Shown in pieces: positions 35,184 through 45,318 of a stretch of DNA of 60,416 nucleotides; positions within the stretch are counted from its first letter, which is position 1; each line of letters starts with the position of its first letter. This DNA is from Streptococcus entericus DSM 14446 (GTDB taxonomy: Bacteria > Bacillota > Bacilli > Lactobacillales > Streptococcaceae), in contig NZ_KB904157.1 in NCBI RefSeq assembly GCF_000380025.1, positions 1 through 60,416 on the forward strand, read 5' to 3'. The notes beneath the pieces were generated by a model that saw nothing but the letters and a program-made list of their open reading frames with translations, was not told the origin of the DNA and did not search any database. The position numbers and the translations under genes are program-made.

Positions 35184-35512
35184 CACTAACTTTTTTATTA
35201 ACTTATCGTGGTGAAAATGGCAGAGCTCTGGAATTTGTAGCCGCTATGGAGCAGTCTGGTTTGGCGACCACTATTCGCCAGCGATCAGGTAATCTGCGCT
35301 ATGACTACTTTTCTTCCCTTAGCGATCCAGAAACAGTGCTTCTAGTTGATAGTTGGGCGGATCAAGAAGCCCTTGATGCCCACCATGCTTCTCCTCAAAT
35401 GGCAGAGATCATCGCTCTCCGCGAAAAATATAACTTGCGGATGACTGCGGAACGACTAATCTCTGATGAGGCGAATTTCTCAGCACATGATCGACACTTT
35501 ATTCGTGATTAG
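35180..35512 (+). CDS. ABM-domain monooxygenase-like protein
   Basis: A 110-residue dimeric alpha/beta-barrel protein of the antibiotic biosynthesis monooxygenase/YgiN type. Features are the N-terminal strand TLTFLLTYRG, NLRYDYFSSLSDPETVLLVDSW near residues 39-60, and the helix ALDAHHASPQMAEI containing the family HH..S.... pattern. Its specific role is unknown. Translation is coupled to the reductase gene. Confidence 0.85.
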   Translation: MTLTFLLTYRGENGRALEFVAAMEQSGLATTIRQRSGNLRYDYFSSLSDPETVLLVDSWADQEALDAHHASPQMAEIIALREKYNLRMTAERLISDEANFSAHDRHFIRD

Positions 35513-35546
35513 CACAAGAGGCTAGGTAAAACCGACAAATGGCATT

Positions 35547-35586
35547 AAAAAAGCGCATAGCATCAGGAAGTGTTATGCGCTTTTAT
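35547..35586. terminator. Bidirectional terminator between the ABM gene and tyrS
   Basis: AAAAAAGCGCATAGCA and TGTTATGCGCTTTTATT form a long stem with A/T runs on both sides, serving both convergent genes. Confidence 0.85.
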
Positions 35587-35595
35587 TAGGGTTGT

Positions 35596-36852
35596 TTAGT
35601 AAGTCAGAACGGCATATTTTTTCTTGCCGCGGCGGATAACGGTCAGCTCGCCGTCGATTTTGTCTGTATCAGCCAGTTGGTAATCGAGGTCTTGGATGCG
35701 GTCGCCGTTGAGGTAGATGGCACCATTTTGGACATCTTCACGGGCTTGGCGTTTTGAGTTGACAATACCTGAGGTGACGAGCAGTTCTACGATGTTGGGG
35801 CTGTCATCGGCTTTAACGGTGTAGTTTGGTACGTTGCTGAGTCCTTGCTTGAGTTCTTTAGCGGAGAGTTCTTTGATGTTGCCTGCAAAGAGTTGCTCGG
35901 TAATCTTGAGGGCCTGCTGGTAGGCTTCTTCGCCGTGTACTAAGGTCACGACTTCTTTGGCTAGAACTTTCTGGGCAAGGCGCTCATGTGGTGCTGCGAG
36001 AAACTGGCTTTCCAGCTCAGCGATTTCCTCCAAAGACAGGAAGGTAAAAATCTTGAGGAAACGGATAGCGTCAGCATCCATAACATTGAGCCAGAACTGG
36101 TACATCTCGTAAGGGCTGGTCTTGTCTGCGTCCAACCAGATGGCGTTACCCTCGGACTTGCCAAATTTTTTGCCAGTGCTATCGGTGATGAGGGGAACAG
36201 TGATGACGTGTCCTGTTTTATCGCCCTTTCGGCGAAGCAATTCGGTACCTGCGGTCATGTTGCCCCACTGGTCGGAGCCGCCGATTTGTAGGGTCACATC
36301 GTAGAGGCGATTGAGCTCGTAAAAATCATATCCCTGCATGATTTGGTAGGCAAATTCGGTGTAGGAAATGCCTGTTTCAATGCGTTTTTTTACGGATTCC
36401 TTGCCCATCATGTAGTTGACGGTAAAATACTTGCCGACATCACGCAAAAAATCAATGAAGCTAATGCTGCCAAACCAGTCGTAGTTGTTGGTCATAACAG
36501 CCTTATTCTCTCCGTTTTCAAAATCAAGAAAGCGTGCGAGCTGTCCTTGGATTTTTTTCACCCAACCGTCAACGGTCTCTTTGGTTTGCAAGCTCCGCTC
36601 CGCATCCTTAAAGGACGGGTCACCGATGAGGCCAGTCGCTCCGCCAACCAGCGGATAAGGTTTGTGTCCCGCTAATTGCAGGTGACGACAGACCAAAATT
36701 GGCACCAAGTGTCCGAGGTGAAGGCTGTCGGCTGTCGGATCATAGCCCGAATAATAGGCCACAGTCCCTTCTGTTAGGGCTTTTTTGAGGGCGTCTTCGT
36801 CTGTCGTCTGAAAGACGAGGCCACGGGCTTTGAGTTCATCAAAGATATTCAT
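35596..36852 (-). CDS. tyrS: Tyrosyl-tRNA synthetase
   Basis: TyrRS charges tRNA-Tyr. The 418 residues hold the class I signature HLGHL near residue 47 and [11 protein letters not shown] near residue 230 (KMSKS equivalent), the Tyr-binding [12 protein letters not shown] near residue 35 and [10 protein letters not shown] near residue 190, and a C-terminal S4 domain ([21 protein letters not shown] near residue 365). AGGAGAA precedes the ATG on the minus strand. I saw no T-box leader; an extended -10 (TGCTATAAT on the minus strand, 36884-36892) drives it directly. Confidence 0.97.
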   Translation of the reverse strand: MNIFDELKARGLVFQTTDEDALKKALTEGTVAYYSGYDPTADSLHLGHLVPILVCRHLQLAGHKPYPLVGGATGLIGDPSFKDAERSLQTKETVDGWVKKIQGQLARFLDFENGENKAVMTNNYDWFGSISFIDFLRDVGKYFTVNYMMGKESVKKRIETGISYTEFAYQIMQGYDFYELNRLYDVTLQIGGSDQWGNMTAGTELLRRKGDKTGHVITVPLITDSTGKKFGKSEGNAIWLDADKTSPYEMYQFWLNVMDADAIRFLKIFTFLSLEEIAELESQFLAAPHERLAQKVLAKEVVTLVHGEEAYQQALKITEQLFAGNIKELSAKELKQGLSNVPNYTVKADDSPNIVELLVTSGIVNSKRQAREDVQNGAIYLNGDRIQDLDYQLADTDKIDGELTVIRRGKKKYAVLTY

Positions 36853-37202
36853 GGGCTATTCTCCTTTTTTGTATTGTCTTTTCATTATAGCAAAACTCCA
36901 GTCCTGTTTGCAAGATGAGAATTGTGATTTTCACGCCAAACGCATGAAGAAACTTCGTGTCACTATTTTCTAGCGACATAAATTTTTTCAAAAAATTTTC
37001 ACAACATTTACCTAGGTGCATGGGTTCATCTGCTTTTCCGCTGACATTTATAACAACATGTCATGATTAAACATATAATTTTTCATAAAAATCATTACCT
37101 GAAAGCGATGTTTTTGTCATGCGCTCGGCGGGCATGATTTTGCTGTTTAATTGGCTAAAGCTGTATCTAGTCCAGTAAATAGTGTCGTTTTAGGCTTTTT
37201 TC
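36853..37202. other. Divergent gap between tyrS and rimP
   Basis: Holds the tyrS promoter at its left end and the rimP operon promoter just beyond its right end. The middle, about 36910-37190, shows no gene or strong structure. The neighbours differ from the tyrS-pbp order I know in other streptococci, which suggests a rearrangement here. Confidence 0.4.
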
Positions 37203-37231
37203 TTGCATCCTTGATGAATAAATGCTATAAT
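37203..37231 (+). promoter_or_regulatory. Promoter of the rimP-nusA-infB operon
   Basis: TTGCAT (37203-37208), 17-bp spacer, TATAAT (37226-37231), with a TGC extension of the -10. The leader of about 70 nt runs to the AAAAGGAGG at 37291-37299. Confidence 0.85.
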
Positions 37232-37306
37232 GATAGAAAATTAATGATGAAGAAAGGAGACGGGGTGACAACTTCGTCTTCTCTTTGTTGAAAAGGAGGG
37301 ATTCTT

Positions 37307-37777
37307 ATCGCAACGATTATTGAACTGGTGGAAGCGGTGGTGGCACCTGTTATCGCTGCTCCCTATGAGCTGGTGGACATTGAGTACGAGAAGATGGGGG
37401 GCGATTATGTCCTGTCGATTTTGGTCGACAAGCCTGGCGGGATAACGGTCGATGATACAGCGGATTTGACAGAGGTCATTAGTCCCCTGCTAGATACCAT
37501 CGCACCAGACCCTTTTCCAGACCAGTATTTTCTGGAGATTTCAAGCCCTGGTCTGGAGCGTCCGCTCAAGACCAAGGAAGCCTTGGCAGGAGCGGTTGGT
37601 CGCTACATTAACGTCAGTCTCTATCAGGCTATTGACAAGGTTAAGGTTTTTGAAGGCACATTGCAGAGCTTTGACAACGATGAGCTCACCCTAGACTATC
37701 TGGATAAGACCAGACGAAAAACGGTGACCATCCCTTATCAACTGGTTGCCAAAGCCAGATTAGCTGTAAAATTATAG
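37307..37777 (+). CDS. rimP: Ribosome maturation factor RimP, probable AUC start
   Basis: RimP helps 30S subunit assembly. Conserved streptococcal blocks are present: [31 protein letters not shown], and [18 protein letters not shown]. The N-terminal residues [14 protein letters not shown] match homologues but contain no ATG, GTG or TTG before 37328, and an in-frame TGA stands at 37289. AAAAGGAGG ends at 37299, 7 nt before ATC at 37307, so initiation at AUC is the best fit and gives 156 residues. The only standard option, GTG at 37328, would lose seven conserved residues and has no ribosome binding site. First gene of the nusA operon. Confidence 0.85.
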   Translation: MATIIELVEAVVAPVIAAPYELVDIEYEKMGGDYVLSILVDKPGGITVDDTADLTEVISPLLDTIAPDPFPDQYFLEISSPGLERPLKTKEALAGAVGRYINVSLYQAIDKVKVFEGTLQSFDNDELTLDYLDKTRRKTVTIPYQLVAKARLAVKL

Positions 37778-37826
37778 GAAAGGATTTATTTTCAAGAAAA
37801 CAACTTGTTTTTGAGAGAGACATACC

Positions 37827-38990
37827 ATGAGCAAAGAAATGTTAGAAGCCTTCCGTATTTTGGAAGAAGAAAAGCACATCAATAAGGCAGACATCATCGA
37901 GACGGTGACGGAATCCCTCAAGTCAGCCTATCGTAGAAAGTACGGTCAGGCCGAGTCAGCTGTTGTTGAATTTAATGAAAAAACAGGGGATTTCAAGGTT
38001 TATACTGTCCGTGAAGTTGTGGACGAGGTTTTTGACAGTCGTCTAGAAATCAGCCTCAAAGACGCTCTGGCTATCAGCTCTGCCTATGAGCTGGGAGACA
38101 AGATTCGTTTTGAGGAGTCTGTCAAGGAATTTGGTCGCGTGGCGGCTCAGTCAGCTAAACAAACCATCATGGAAAAGATGCGCAAGCAATTCCGTGAGGT
38201 GACCTACAACGAGTACAAACAGCACGAAGGTGAAATCATGACAGGAACTGTTGAGCGGTTCGATAATCGTTTCATCTATGTCAACCTAGGCACCATCGAA
38301 GCTCAGCTTTCTCACCAAGACCAAATTCCAGGAGAGACCTTCAAGTCTCACGACCGCATCGAAGTCTATGTGTATAAGGTTGAAAACAATCCGCGCGGGG
38401 TTAACGTCTTTGTTAGCCGTAGCCACCCTGAGTTTATCAAGCGAATCATGGAACAGGAAATTCCTGAAGTCTTTGATGGCACGGTAGAGATCATGAGTGT
38501 GTCTCGTGAAGCTGGTGACCGTAGCAAGGTGGCGGTTCGTAGCCACAACCCTAATGTTGATGCCATCGGTACGATCGTTGGTCGTAAGGGGGCTAATATC
38601 CAAAAAGTGATTAGCAAGTTCCATCCGAAACGAATCGATGCTAAGACAGGGCTCTCTGTTCCTGTTGAAGAGAACATTGACGTGATCCAGTGGGTTGAAG
38701 ACCCAGCCGAGTACATCTACAATGCCATCGCACCAGCTGAGGTGGATTATGTGATTTTTGATGAGAAAGACAGCAAGCGCGCCCTTGTCGTCGTTCCGGA
38801 CAGCAAGCTATCTTTGGCGATTGGTCGTCGTGGGCAAAACGTTCGCTTGGCAGCTCACTTGACAGGTTACCGCATTGATATCAAGTCTGCGTCAGAGTAT
38901 GAGGCTATGGCAGCAGAGCAAGAGGTGTTTGCTTCAGCAGAGCCAACAGAGCTTTCAGAAGGCAGTACAGAAGTGACTGCTGAAGGCTAG
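37827..38990 (+). CDS. nusA: Transcription termination/antitermination protein NusA
   Basis: NusA binds RNA polymerase and nascent RNA to control pausing and termination. The 387-residue protein has an N-terminal polymerase-binding domain (about 1-125), an S1 domain (EGEIMTGTVERFDNRFIYVNLG near residue 137, given in part), and two KH domains (GTIVGRKGANIQKV near residue 250; LAIGRRGQNVRLAAHL near residue 331). There is no C-terminal acidic repeat, normal for Firmicutes. It follows rimP by 49 bp. Confidence 0.96.
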   Translation: MSKEMLEAFRILEEEKHINKADIIETVTESLKSAYRRKYGQAESAVVEFNEKTGDFKVYTVREVVDEVFDSRLEISLKDALAISSAYELGDKIRFEESVKEFGRVAAQSAKQTIMEKMRKQFREVTYNEYKQHEGEIMTGTVERFDNRFIYVNLGTIEAQLSHQDQIPGETFKSHDRIEVYVYKVENNPRGVNVFVSRSHPEFIKRIMEQEIPEVFDGTVEIMSVSREAGDRSKVAVRSHNPNVDAIGTIVGRKGANIQKVISKFHPKRIDAKTGLSVPVEENIDVIQWVEDPAEYIYNAIAPAEVDYVIFDEKDSKRALVVVPDSKLSLAIGRRGQNVRLAAHLTGYRIDIKSASEYEAMAAEQEVFASAEPTELSEGSTEVTAEG

Positions 38991-39005
38991 GTCTCAGGAG
39001 GCGTT

Positions 39006-39302
39006 ATGGCAAAAACACGCAAAATTCCCCTACGCAAATCAGTGGTTTCTGGCGAGATTATCGACAAACGCGACCTGTTGCGTATTGTCAAAAACAAGGA
39101 CGGTCAGATTTTTATTGACCCTACTGGCAAACAGAACGGTCGCGGCGCCTACATCAAGCTAGACAACGAGGAAGCTAAATTGGCCAAGAAAAAACTGGTT
39201 TTTAACCGCAGTTTTTCCATGGATGTGCCAGAGAGCTTCTACGATGAACTGATTGCTTATGTGGATCACAAAGTAAAAAGAAGAGAGTTAGGTCTTGAAT
39301 AA
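39006..39302 (+). CDS. ylxR: YlxR family RNA-binding protein (RnpM)
   Basis: A 98-residue basic protein of the YlxR (DUF448) family, reported in some Firmicutes to modulate RNase P. Landmarks are KIPLRKSVVSGEI at the start, DLLRIVKNKDGQIFIDPTGKQNGRGAYI in the middle (residues 24-50, shown in part), and a lysine-rich end. The usual N-terminal RxCxxC-like motif has no Cys here. It sits in its conserved place between nusA and ylxQ and overlaps the latter by 8 bp. Confidence 0.92.
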   Translation: MAKTRKIPLRKSVVSGEIIDKRDLLRIVKNKDGQIFIDPTGKQNGRGAYIKLDNEEAKLAKKKLVFNRSFSMDVPESFYDELIAYVDHKVKRRELGLE

Positions 39303-39597
39303 GTTGCAACAACTCTTAAACCTCATGGGCTTGGCTCAGCGTGCTGGAAAACTTATCTCAGGCGAGGAATTGGTCGTCAAGGCTATCCAGACCGAGCAAG
39401 CAAGACTGGTCTTTGTGGCCAAGGATGCTAGTCAGAACCTGATCAAGACCGTGACGGATAAATGTAAATATTACGATATAGAAGTCTCAACAGTGTTTGA
39501 TACGCTGGACCTTAGCAGCGCTATCGGCAGACCCAGAAAGGTTGTGGCAGTTAGTGATGCTGGATTTTCAAAGAAAATGAGGACTCTTATGGACTAA
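39295..39597 (+). CDS. ylxQ: L7Ae-family RNA-binding protein YlxQ
   Basis: A 100-residue member of the L7Ae/L30e kink-turn-binding family. [21 protein letters not shown] near residues 11-31 and [16 protein letters not shown] near residue 38 are typical. It starts at TTG (39295), because no ATG lies before the conserved [18 protein letters not shown] upstream is a weak ribosome binding site, so coupling to ylxR is likely. Conserved neighbour of infB. Confidence 0.9.
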   Translation: MNKLQQLLNLMGLAQRAGKLISGEELVVKAIQTEQARLVFVAKDASQNLIKTVTDKCKYYDIEVSTVFDTLDLSSAIGRPRKVVAVSDAGFSKKMRTLMD

Positions 39598-39616
39598 AGG
39601 ACGAGGAGGACACGAT

Positions 39617-42499
39617 TTGTCTAAAAAAAGAATTAATGAAATTGCCCGTGAAACGGGTATCAGTAACAAAGATTTAGTTGCCAAGGCTCAGGAATTGGGG
39701 CTTTCAGTCAAAAGTCATTCTAGCAGTGTGGACGAAGGTGAGGCCAAGCGCTTGATTGCAAGTTTTGGTGGGGGAGCCTCCAAGGCAACGCCAGCTCAGC
39801 CACATCAAGCAAGCTCGACAACTGATAACAAAGCGCCAGCTACTTCAGCAGCAAAACCTGTTGAAAATACTGAAGAAACCAAGCGCTCATCTAGCCAGAA
39901 AACGGTAGTTGCTCAGCCATCTACGCCGAAAGCGACCCAAGAAGCGCCAATAACGCCTAAAGTCGAACCAAAAGTAGAGCAGGCAGCAGAGAGTAAGCCG
40001 ACCCCAGCTCGCCCGCAGAGCCGTAACTTCAAGGCAGAACGTGAGGCACGACAAAAGGCTGAAGCAGAGCGTCGTCAACAGGGTGGTCAGCAGCGGCATA
40101 GTGGGCAAGGCAAAGGTAACCGTCAAGAGCGAGGTCGGGACAACAAGCGTGAAGACCGTAATCAACGGGAGCGTGGGCAAGCAGGTGCACCAAACCGTGA
40201 CAATCGTCGTCAGCAGGACAACCGCCGCAATGACCGCAACCAAGGACATAAGCAGGATAACCGCCAGCCAAATCGCAACGCTGCAGCGCCTCGGATTGAC
40301 TTTAAGGCAAGGGCAGCAGCCCTTAAGGCTGAGCAAAATGCTGAGTATTCGCGCAATAGCGAGCAACGCTTCCGCGAGCAAGAAGAAGCCAAACGCCGCG
40401 AAGCACTAGCTTTGGAAGAGGCTCGTAAGGCACGCATGGCAGAAGAATTAGCAGCTCAAGAACGCCTCGAGCAAAGTGTGTCAACACCAAAAGCCCAGCC
40501 AGTTCCTCAGGCAGAAAAAACCGCTTCGGCTGCTCCAGACAATCGTCGTAAAAAAGCCTCTCGTCCTGAAAAATCCCGTGATTTTTCAAATGAAGACGGC
40601 CCTAAACCAACAAAAAATAAGAAAAATTGGAATCAAAACCAAGTGAGAAATCAACGAAACTCTAACTGGAACAACAGTAAGAAAAACAAAAAAGGCAAGG
40701 GTGCTCCTGCACCTGTAACAGAGCGTAAGTTCCACGAACTGCCAAAAGAATTTGAGTACACCGAAGGCATGACGGTCGCTGACATCGCTAAGCGCATCAA
40801 ACGTGAGCCAGCGGAGATCGTTAAAAAGCTTTTCATGATGGGCGTGATGGCGACCCAGAACCAGTCTCTGGACGGTGACACCATTGAACTTCTTATGGTG
40901 GACTACGGCATTGAAGCCAAGGCTAAGGTTGAAGTAGACAATGCTGATATTGAACGTTTCTTTGTGGATGAAGACTACCTCAACCCTGAAAATATGGTGG
41001 AGCGCGCACCTGTCGTGACCATCATGGGACACGTTGACCATGGTAAGACCACCTTGCTTGATACGCTGCGCAATTCTCGTGTGGCAACTGGAGAAGCTGG
41101 GGGGATTACCCAGCATATTGGTGCTTATCAGATTGAGGAAAATGGCAAGAAAATCACTTTCCTTGATACGCCAGGACACGAAGCCTTCACAAGCATGCGG
41201 GCGCGCGGAGCATCAGTAACCGACATCACTATCCTGATTGTGGCAGCAGATGATGGGGTAATGCCACAAACCGTTGAAGCCATCAACCACTCTAAAGCAG
41301 CTGGCGTACCGATTATTGTGGCAATCAACAAAATTGATAAGCCTGATGCTAATCCGAGCCGTGTTATCAATGAGTTAGCAGAGCATGGCGTTATGCAGGC
41401 ATCATGGGGCGGGGATTCTGAGTTTGTGGAAATCTCTGCTAAGTTTGGTAAGAATATCGACACCCTCTTAGAAACGGTGCTCTTGGTGGCTGAATTCCAA
41501 GAACTCAAGGCAGACCCAACGGTCCGTGCTATCGGTACGGTTATTGAAGCCCAGCTGGATAAAGGAAAAGGTGCTGTGGCGACCCTCTTGGTACAGCAGG
41601 GAACACTCAACGTCCAAGACCCAATCGTTGTCGGCAATACCTTTGGTCGTGTCCGTGCCATGACCAATGATTTGGGACGTCGTGTCAAGTCAGCTCTACC
41701 ATCTACCCCAGTGTCCATCACTGGTCTCAACGAAACGCCGATGGCGGGTGACCATTTTGCGGTTTATGAGGATGAAAAAGCGGCGCGCGCAGCTGGTGAA
41801 GAGCGTGCTAAACGTGCCCTGCTCAAACAACGTCAAAATACCCAACGTGTCAGCCTAGAGAACCTCTTTGATACCCTCAAGGCTGGTCAGGTCAAATCTG
41901 TTAACGTCATTATCAAGGCTGATGTGCAAGGTTCGGTTGAAGCCCTTGCTAGTTCCCTCTTGAAGATTGATGTGGAAGGTGTTAAGGTCAATGTCGTTCA
42001 CTCTGCTGTTGGTGCCATCAACGAGTCTGATGTGACCCTGGCGGAAGCCTCAAACGCTATCCTTATCGGTTTCAACGTTCGTCCGACTCCGCAAGCGCGT
42101 GTGCAGGCCGATACCGACGATGTAGAAATCCGTCTTCACAGCATCATCTACAAGGTTATCGAGGAAGTTGAAGATGCTATGAAGGGTATGCTTGATCCAG
42201 AATTTGAAGAGAAAATCATTGGTGAAGCCATGATTCGTGAGACCTTCAAGGTGGCTAAAATCGGCACCATCGGCGGCTTTATGGTCACTCGTGGTAAAAT
42301 CCAACGTGATGCCAAGGCGCGTGTTATCCGTGACGGTGTCGTGATTCACGATGGTGCTCTTGCTAGCCTCAAACACTTCAAAGATGACGTCAAAGAACTG
42401 GGAGTTGGTCGTGAAGGTGGTTTGATGCTCGAAAACTATAATGACCTGCAAATTGATGACACCATCGAAGCCTACATCATGGAAGAGATTAAACGTTAA
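39617..42499 (+). CDS. infB: Translation initiation factor IF-2
   Basis: IF-2 brings initiator tRNA to the 30S subunit. The 960 residues start at TTG (39617) behind GAGGAGGA. The N-terminal IF2-N subdomain ([13 protein letters not shown]) leads into a long charged, low-complexity region to about residue 375, rich in Arg, Gln and Asn. A second IF2-N repeat ([16 protein letters not shown]) precedes the GTPase: GHVDHGKTT near residue 471, [16 protein letters not shown], and the C-terminal fMet-tRNA-binding domains. No separate internal start was analysed. Confidence 0.96.
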   Translation: MSKKRINEIARETGISNKDLVAKAQELGLSVKSHSSSVDEGEAKRLIASFGGGASKATPAQPHQASSTTDNKAPATSAAKPVENTEETKRSSSQKTVVAQPSTPKATQEAPITPKVEPKVEQAAESKPTPARPQSRNFKAEREARQKAEAERRQQGGQQRHSGQGKGNRQERGRDNKREDRNQRERGQAGAPNRDNRRQQDNRRNDRNQGHKQDNRQPNRNAAAPRIDFKARAAALKAEQNAEYSRNSEQRFREQEEAKRREALALEEARKARMAEELAAQERLEQSVSTPKAQPVPQAEKTASAAPDNRRKKASRPEKSRDFSNEDGPKPTKNKKNWNQNQVRNQRNSNWNNSKKNKKGKGAPAPVTERKFHELPKEFEYTEGMTVADIAKRIKREPAEIVKKLFMMGVMATQNQSLDGDTIELLMVDYGIEAKAKVEVDNADIERFFVDEDYLNPENMVERAPVVTIMGHVDHGKTTLLDTLRNSRVATGEAGGITQHIGAYQIEENGKKITFLDTPGHEAFTSMRARGASVTDITILIVAADDGVMPQTVEAINHSKAAGVPIIVAINKIDKPDANPSRVINELAEHGVMQASWGGDSEFVEISAKFGKNIDTLLETVLLVAEFQELKADPTVRAIGTVIEAQLDKGKGAVATLLVQQGTLNVQDPIVVGNTFGRVRAMTNDLGRRVKSALPSTPVSITGLNETPMAGDHFAVYEDEKAARAAGEERAKRALLKQRQNTQRVSLENLFDTLKAGQVKSVNVIIKADVQGSVEALASSLLKIDVEGVKVNVVHSAVGAINESDVTLAEASNAILIGFNVRPTPQARVQADTDDVEIRLHSIIYKVIEEVEDAMKGMLDPEFEEKIIGEAMIRETFKVAKIGTIGGFMVTRGKIQRDAKARVIRDGVVIHDGALASLKHFKDDVKELGVGREGGLMLENYNDLQIDDTIEAYIMEEIKR

Positions 42500-42678
42500 A
42501 AAGCCCTGCTTCTAGGGAGCTAAAAAATCAGAAAGTTGAAGCTGGAGCTTGTTGCCCATTGAACAATCAGTTGTGTAAAAATAATAAGTACCAGAACAAT
42601 GACACTGTTTAAAGATGTTCCAGCTAGGCTTGTCCTAGCTGTCATCTTATCATTAAGAGAGATAGAAAGGAGCCACCT

Positions 42679-43029
42679 ATGGCTAACCATCGTGCAGACC
42701 GTGTTGGTATGGAAGTCAAACGTGAGGTTAATGAGATTTTGCAGCGGCACATCCGTGACCCACGTGTCCAAGGCGTGACGATCACCGATGTCCAAATGTT
42801 GGGTGATTTATCCGCCGCCAAGGTCTACTATACTATTTTGTCAGATTTGGCATCGGATAATAAAAAAGCCCAAGAGGGCTTAGAAAAGGCTAAGGGGACC
42901 ATTAAGCGTGAGCTAGGGAAAACCCTGACCCTCTATAAAATCCCTGACTTGACCTTCATCAAAGACGAGTCCATCGCTTATGGCAATAAAATTGACCAAA
43001 TGTTACGAGATTTGGAACGTCAGGATTAG
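42679..43029 (+). CDS. rbfA: 30S ribosome-binding factor RbfA
   Basis: RbfA binds 16S rRNA during late 30S maturation and cold adaptation. The 116 residues show [18 protein letters not shown] at the start, [23 protein letters not shown] (in parts) near residue 32, and the C-terminal [24 protein letters not shown] lies before the ATG. Last gene of the nusA operon, 179 bp after infB; that gap shows no terminator I trust. Confidence 0.94.
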   Translation: MANHRADRVGMEVKREVNEILQRHIRDPRVQGVTITDVQMLGDLSAAKVYYTILSDLASDNKKAQEGLEKAKGTIKRELGKTLTLYKIPDLTFIKDESIAYGNKIDQMLRDLERQD

Positions 43030-43038
43030 CAAAGAGAG

Positions 43039-43149
43039 TGGGACTCAATCGGTAATTCGGTAGAATTCGAGTTTCCCTCACCTCCGCTCAACCACTGCGT
43101 CTGACTTTGTTAACAATAACAAGAAAGGAAGGCTGGGACTGTTGTCCCA
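43039..43149. repeat. Streptococcal intergenic repeat, short copy 3
   Basis: A reduced relative of the elements at 1217 and 51070. It opens GAGAGTGGGAC and AATCGGTAA, keeps CCTCCGCTCAACCACTGCGT, and closes with GTCCCA. Only the outer TGGGAC/GTCCCA hexamers remain as inverted ends, and the right end forms part of a terminator. Confidence 0.6.
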
Positions 43150-43158
43150 GCCTCTTTT
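43129..43158 (+). terminator. Terminator of the nusA-rbfA operon
   Basis: GGCTGGGAC (43131-43139) pairs with GTCCCAGCC (43144-43152), followed by TCTTTT. Confidence 0.85.
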
Positions 43159-43238
43159 GGGCTTTTCTGGCGTAGCAGATAATTGAACTTGGCTGAAAAT
43201 CTTGCTATAATGTGGTATCATTTTAAGGAGGACAGGAC

Positions 43239-43577
43239 ATGTCATTTGAACAAGCTGTCAAACAGTTTACACCAGTAACAGCCCAAGAGTTGGAAAAACT
43301 GATTCAAACAGAAGAGAAAGTTATTGCCTTTATTGGGCGTCCAACTTGCCCATATTGTCAACGTTTTGCACCAAAATTGGCGCAGACCCAAGCTGACACT
43401 AACGCGTCAATTTACTTTGTAGATAGCAGCAATGTGTCTGATGCTGCTTTGCAAGACTTGCGTGCTAAATATGGCGTGAAAACAGTGCCAGGGCTCTTGG
43501 TTGCCACCCAGCAAGACGTTAAGGTGGTTTGTGATTCTTCCCTCTCTGTGGCAGAGATTACAGCCTTTATGGCATAG
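43239..43577 (+). CDS. Thioredoxin-fold protein with CPYC site
   Basis: A 112-residue single-domain thioredoxin-like protein. The redox site is GRPTCPYCQRF near residue 38; the CPYC dipeptide is glutaredoxin-like while the rest of the fold (VKTVPGLLV with the cis-Pro near residue 87) is thioredoxin-like. No signal peptide, so it acts in the cytoplasm. Related proteins accompany bacteriocin loci, but no such genes are near. AAGGAGG precedes the ATG. It stands alone. Confidence 0.85.
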   Translation: MSFEQAVKQFTPVTAQELEKLIQTEEKVIAFIGRPTCPYCQRFAPKLAQTQADTNASIYFVDSSNVSDAALQDLRAKYGVKTVPGLLVATQQDVKVVCDSSLSVAEITAFMA

Positions 43578-43937
43578 ATAATAACTGATGACAGTAAGAG
43601 CGAGTGGGGACTAATCATAGTTTGTCAGAACGCCATTTCTTTCACTCTCGCCTTGCCTAACTGAACAGTCAGGATGGTTGTTGAGCGGTTGCTTTGCAAG
43701 TCTAGAGCTGGCAAAACAAGACGTGCTCCTAACTGCTCTATCTGGCTTATTTGAACATCACATGAAGAGACTGGGACTGCTGTTTTAGTCTTTTTATGTT
43801 TGGTAATTGCATGCTTGTGGGATGTATTGGTCGAATTAGGCTGGCAACTGGATTTCTCTCAACACTCATCTGCCATTATCTGCTTATCATCCTTAAACTG
43901 GTCTATCTATACAGTATAAAAAAATTGTCTTAAATCC
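43578..43937. other. Gap with decayed repeat sequence
   Basis: No gene. GAGCGAGTGGGGACTAATC near 43599, GCTCCTAACTGCTCTATCTGGCTT near 43725 and GAGACTGGGACTGCTGTTTTAGTC near 43768 look like eroded copies of the TGGGAC-bounded repeats. The last may still act as a weak terminator. Confidence 0.45.
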
Positions 43938-43966
43938 TTGACAGAACCCTTAGATTGTGATAACCT
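43938..43966 (+). promoter_or_regulatory. Promoter of rplJ-rplL
   Basis: TTGACA (43938-43943), 17-bp spacer, TAACCT (43961-43966). It drives a leader of about 165 nt. Confidence 0.75.
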
Positions 43967-43972
43967 ATTAGA

Positions 43973-44138
43973 GGTTTTGAATAAAACTGACCTAAGACAG
44001 CAGGGGAGTCTAACTCATAAACATCCTGCCGAGGCACAAAAACGTGATAAAATCGTCTACGTATTTGTACTTTCGTGTCTGGGTTTGGATGCGATTTTTT
44101 CGTTTCCAACCAAAAATAAAAACGGAGGTAAAACACTA
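43973..44138 (+). ncRNA. Ribosomal protein L10 leader
   Basis: The core ACCTAAGACAGCAGGGG ... ATCCTGCCGAGGC is the conserved L10 leader, in which AGCAGG pairs with CCTGC(CG) and a kink-turn-like internal loop binds the L10(L12) complex to repress translation. It ends at the GGAGG before rplJ. The 5' end is estimated from the promoter. Confidence 0.85.
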
Positions 44139-44636
44139 ATGAGTCAAGCAAATATTGCTAAAAAAGCAGAACTCGTTGAAGTTTATGCTGAGAAGATGAA
44201 AGCTGCAGCCTCAATCGTTGTGGTTGATGCGCGTGGTTTGACTGTTGAGCAGGATACTGTTCTTCGTCGTAATCTTCGTGGCGCTGACGTTGAGTATAAA
44301 GTTGTGAAAAACTCTATCTTGCGTCGTGCTGCAGAAGCTGCTGGTCTTGAAGGATTGGCTGACGTTTTCGTTGGTCCAACAGCTATCGCTTTTTCTAACG
44401 AAGATGTGATTGCACCAGCTAAAACACTTCATGATTTTGCGAAAACAGCTGATGCTCTTGAAATCAAGGGTGGTGTCATTGAAGGTGCGGTTGCTTCTAA
44501 AGAAGAAATCGTTGCACTTGCGACCCTGCCAAACCGCGAAGGATTGCTGTCTATGCTCCTTTCAGTACTTCAAGCACCAGTTCGCAACGTTGCACTTGCT
44601 GTCAAAGCAGTTGCAGAAAGCAAAGACGCTGCTTAA
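44139..44636 (+). CDS. rplJ: Large ribosomal subunit protein L10
   Basis: L10 anchors the L7/L12 stalk and represses its own operon. The 165-residue product is full length: [20 protein letters not shown] at the start, [19 protein letters not shown] near residue 26, [12 protein letters not shown] near residue 49, and the C-terminal L12-binding helix ([20 protein letters not shown] near residue 136). The ATG at 44139 follows GGAGG; upstream frame through the leader is not coding. Confidence 0.97.
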   Translation: MSQANIAKKAELVEVYAEKMKAAASIVVVDARGLTVEQDTVLRRNLRGADVEYKVVKNSILRRAAEAAGLEGLADVFVGPTAIAFSNEDVIAPAKTLHDFAKTADALEIKGGVIEGAVASKEEIVALATLPNREGLLSMLLSVLQAPVRNVALAVKAVAESKDAA

Positions 44637-44700
44637 TCTTAGCAGCCTAATCGTGACCTTGTCACAACCTATTTAAAAACATATTTTGGAGGAATCTACA

Positions 44701-45066
44701 ATGGCATTGAACATTGAAAACATTATTGCTGAAATCAAAGAAGCTTCAATCCTTGAGCTTAACGACCTTGTAAAAGCTATCGAAGAGGAGTTTGGCGTTA
44801 CTGCTGCTGCTCCAGTTGCAGTTGCAGCTGCTGGTGGTGCTGCTGAAGAAGCTAAAGATTCATTCGACGTTGAATTGACATCTGCTGGTGACAAAAAAGT
44901 TGGCGTTATCAAAGTTGTTCGCGAAATCACAGGTCTTGGTCTTAAAGAAGCTAAAGAGCTTGTTGATGGAGCACCTGCACTTGTTAAAGAAGGTGTTAAC
45001 GCAGCAGAAGCTGAAGAGCTTAAAGCTAAATTGGAAGAAGCAGGCGCTTCAGTTACGCTTAAATAA
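44701..45066 (+). CDS. rplL: Large ribosomal subunit protein L7/L12
   Basis: L7/L12 forms the stalk that recruits translational GTPases. The 121 residues have an N-terminal dimerisation domain, an Ala-rich hinge ([14 protein letters not shown] near residue 36) and the C-terminal factor-binding domain ([20 protein letters not shown] near residue 63). TTTGGAGGA precedes the ATG. Base use is strongly skewed to highly expressed codons. Confidence 0.97.
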   Translation: MALNIENIIAEIKEASILELNDLVKAIEEEFGVTAAAPVAVAAAGGAAEEAKDSFDVELTSAGDKKVGVIKVVREITGLGLKEAKELVDGAPALVKEGVNAAEAEELKAKLEEAGASVTLK

Positions 45067-45161
45067 TAGAGTATCGCAATTTGATTGCGGAACCCTAGCA
45101 TAGCAAGTTTTGACGTGTTTTCAAAACGATTAAAATAGAGGGGAATGATTTCATTCCCTCC

Positions 45162-45204
45162 AAAACCCCATCAAGATTTAATCTTGGTGGGGTTTTATTT
45201 TTTG
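45162..45204 (+). terminator. Terminator of rplJ-rplL
   Basis: AAAACCCCATCAAGAT pairs exactly with ATCTTGGTGGGGTTTT, then ATTTTTT: a 16-bp stem. A smaller hairpin GGGAATGATTTCATTCCC precedes it. Confidence 0.9.
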
Positions 45205-45217
45205 TAAAAATTCATGG

Positions 45218-45223
45218 TATAAT
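45218..45223 (+). promoter_or_regulatory. Extended -10 before the restriction-modification remnant
   Basis: TGGTATAAT (45215-45223) directly after the rplL terminator, about 100 bp before the remnant's start codon. This is probably the old promoter of the broken gene. Confidence 0.5.
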
Positions 45224-45318
45224 ATGTATGAATATCGCTAAGGGTACCCTTAGTCTATTGCTTACACAATAGATCAATACTATCAGCTCTTAGATAAATC
45301 TGCTTAGGAGTCTATTTC

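Noticed and set aside
36853..37202. Possible T-box leader for tyrS
   Set aside because: No specifier loop or T-box core (GGTGG..ACCGCG-type) and no antiterminator were found; the promoter is close to the gene.
40041..40409. Direct repeats in infB that could suggest a repeat array
   Set aside because: They are coding repeats of Arg/Gln/Asn-rich sequence in the IF-2 linker, not a CRISPR array; there are no regular repeat-spacer units anywhere in the window.
39887..40437. Several long antisense frames inside infB
   Set aside because: They mirror the codon bias of the charged low-complexity region of infB and have no start signals.
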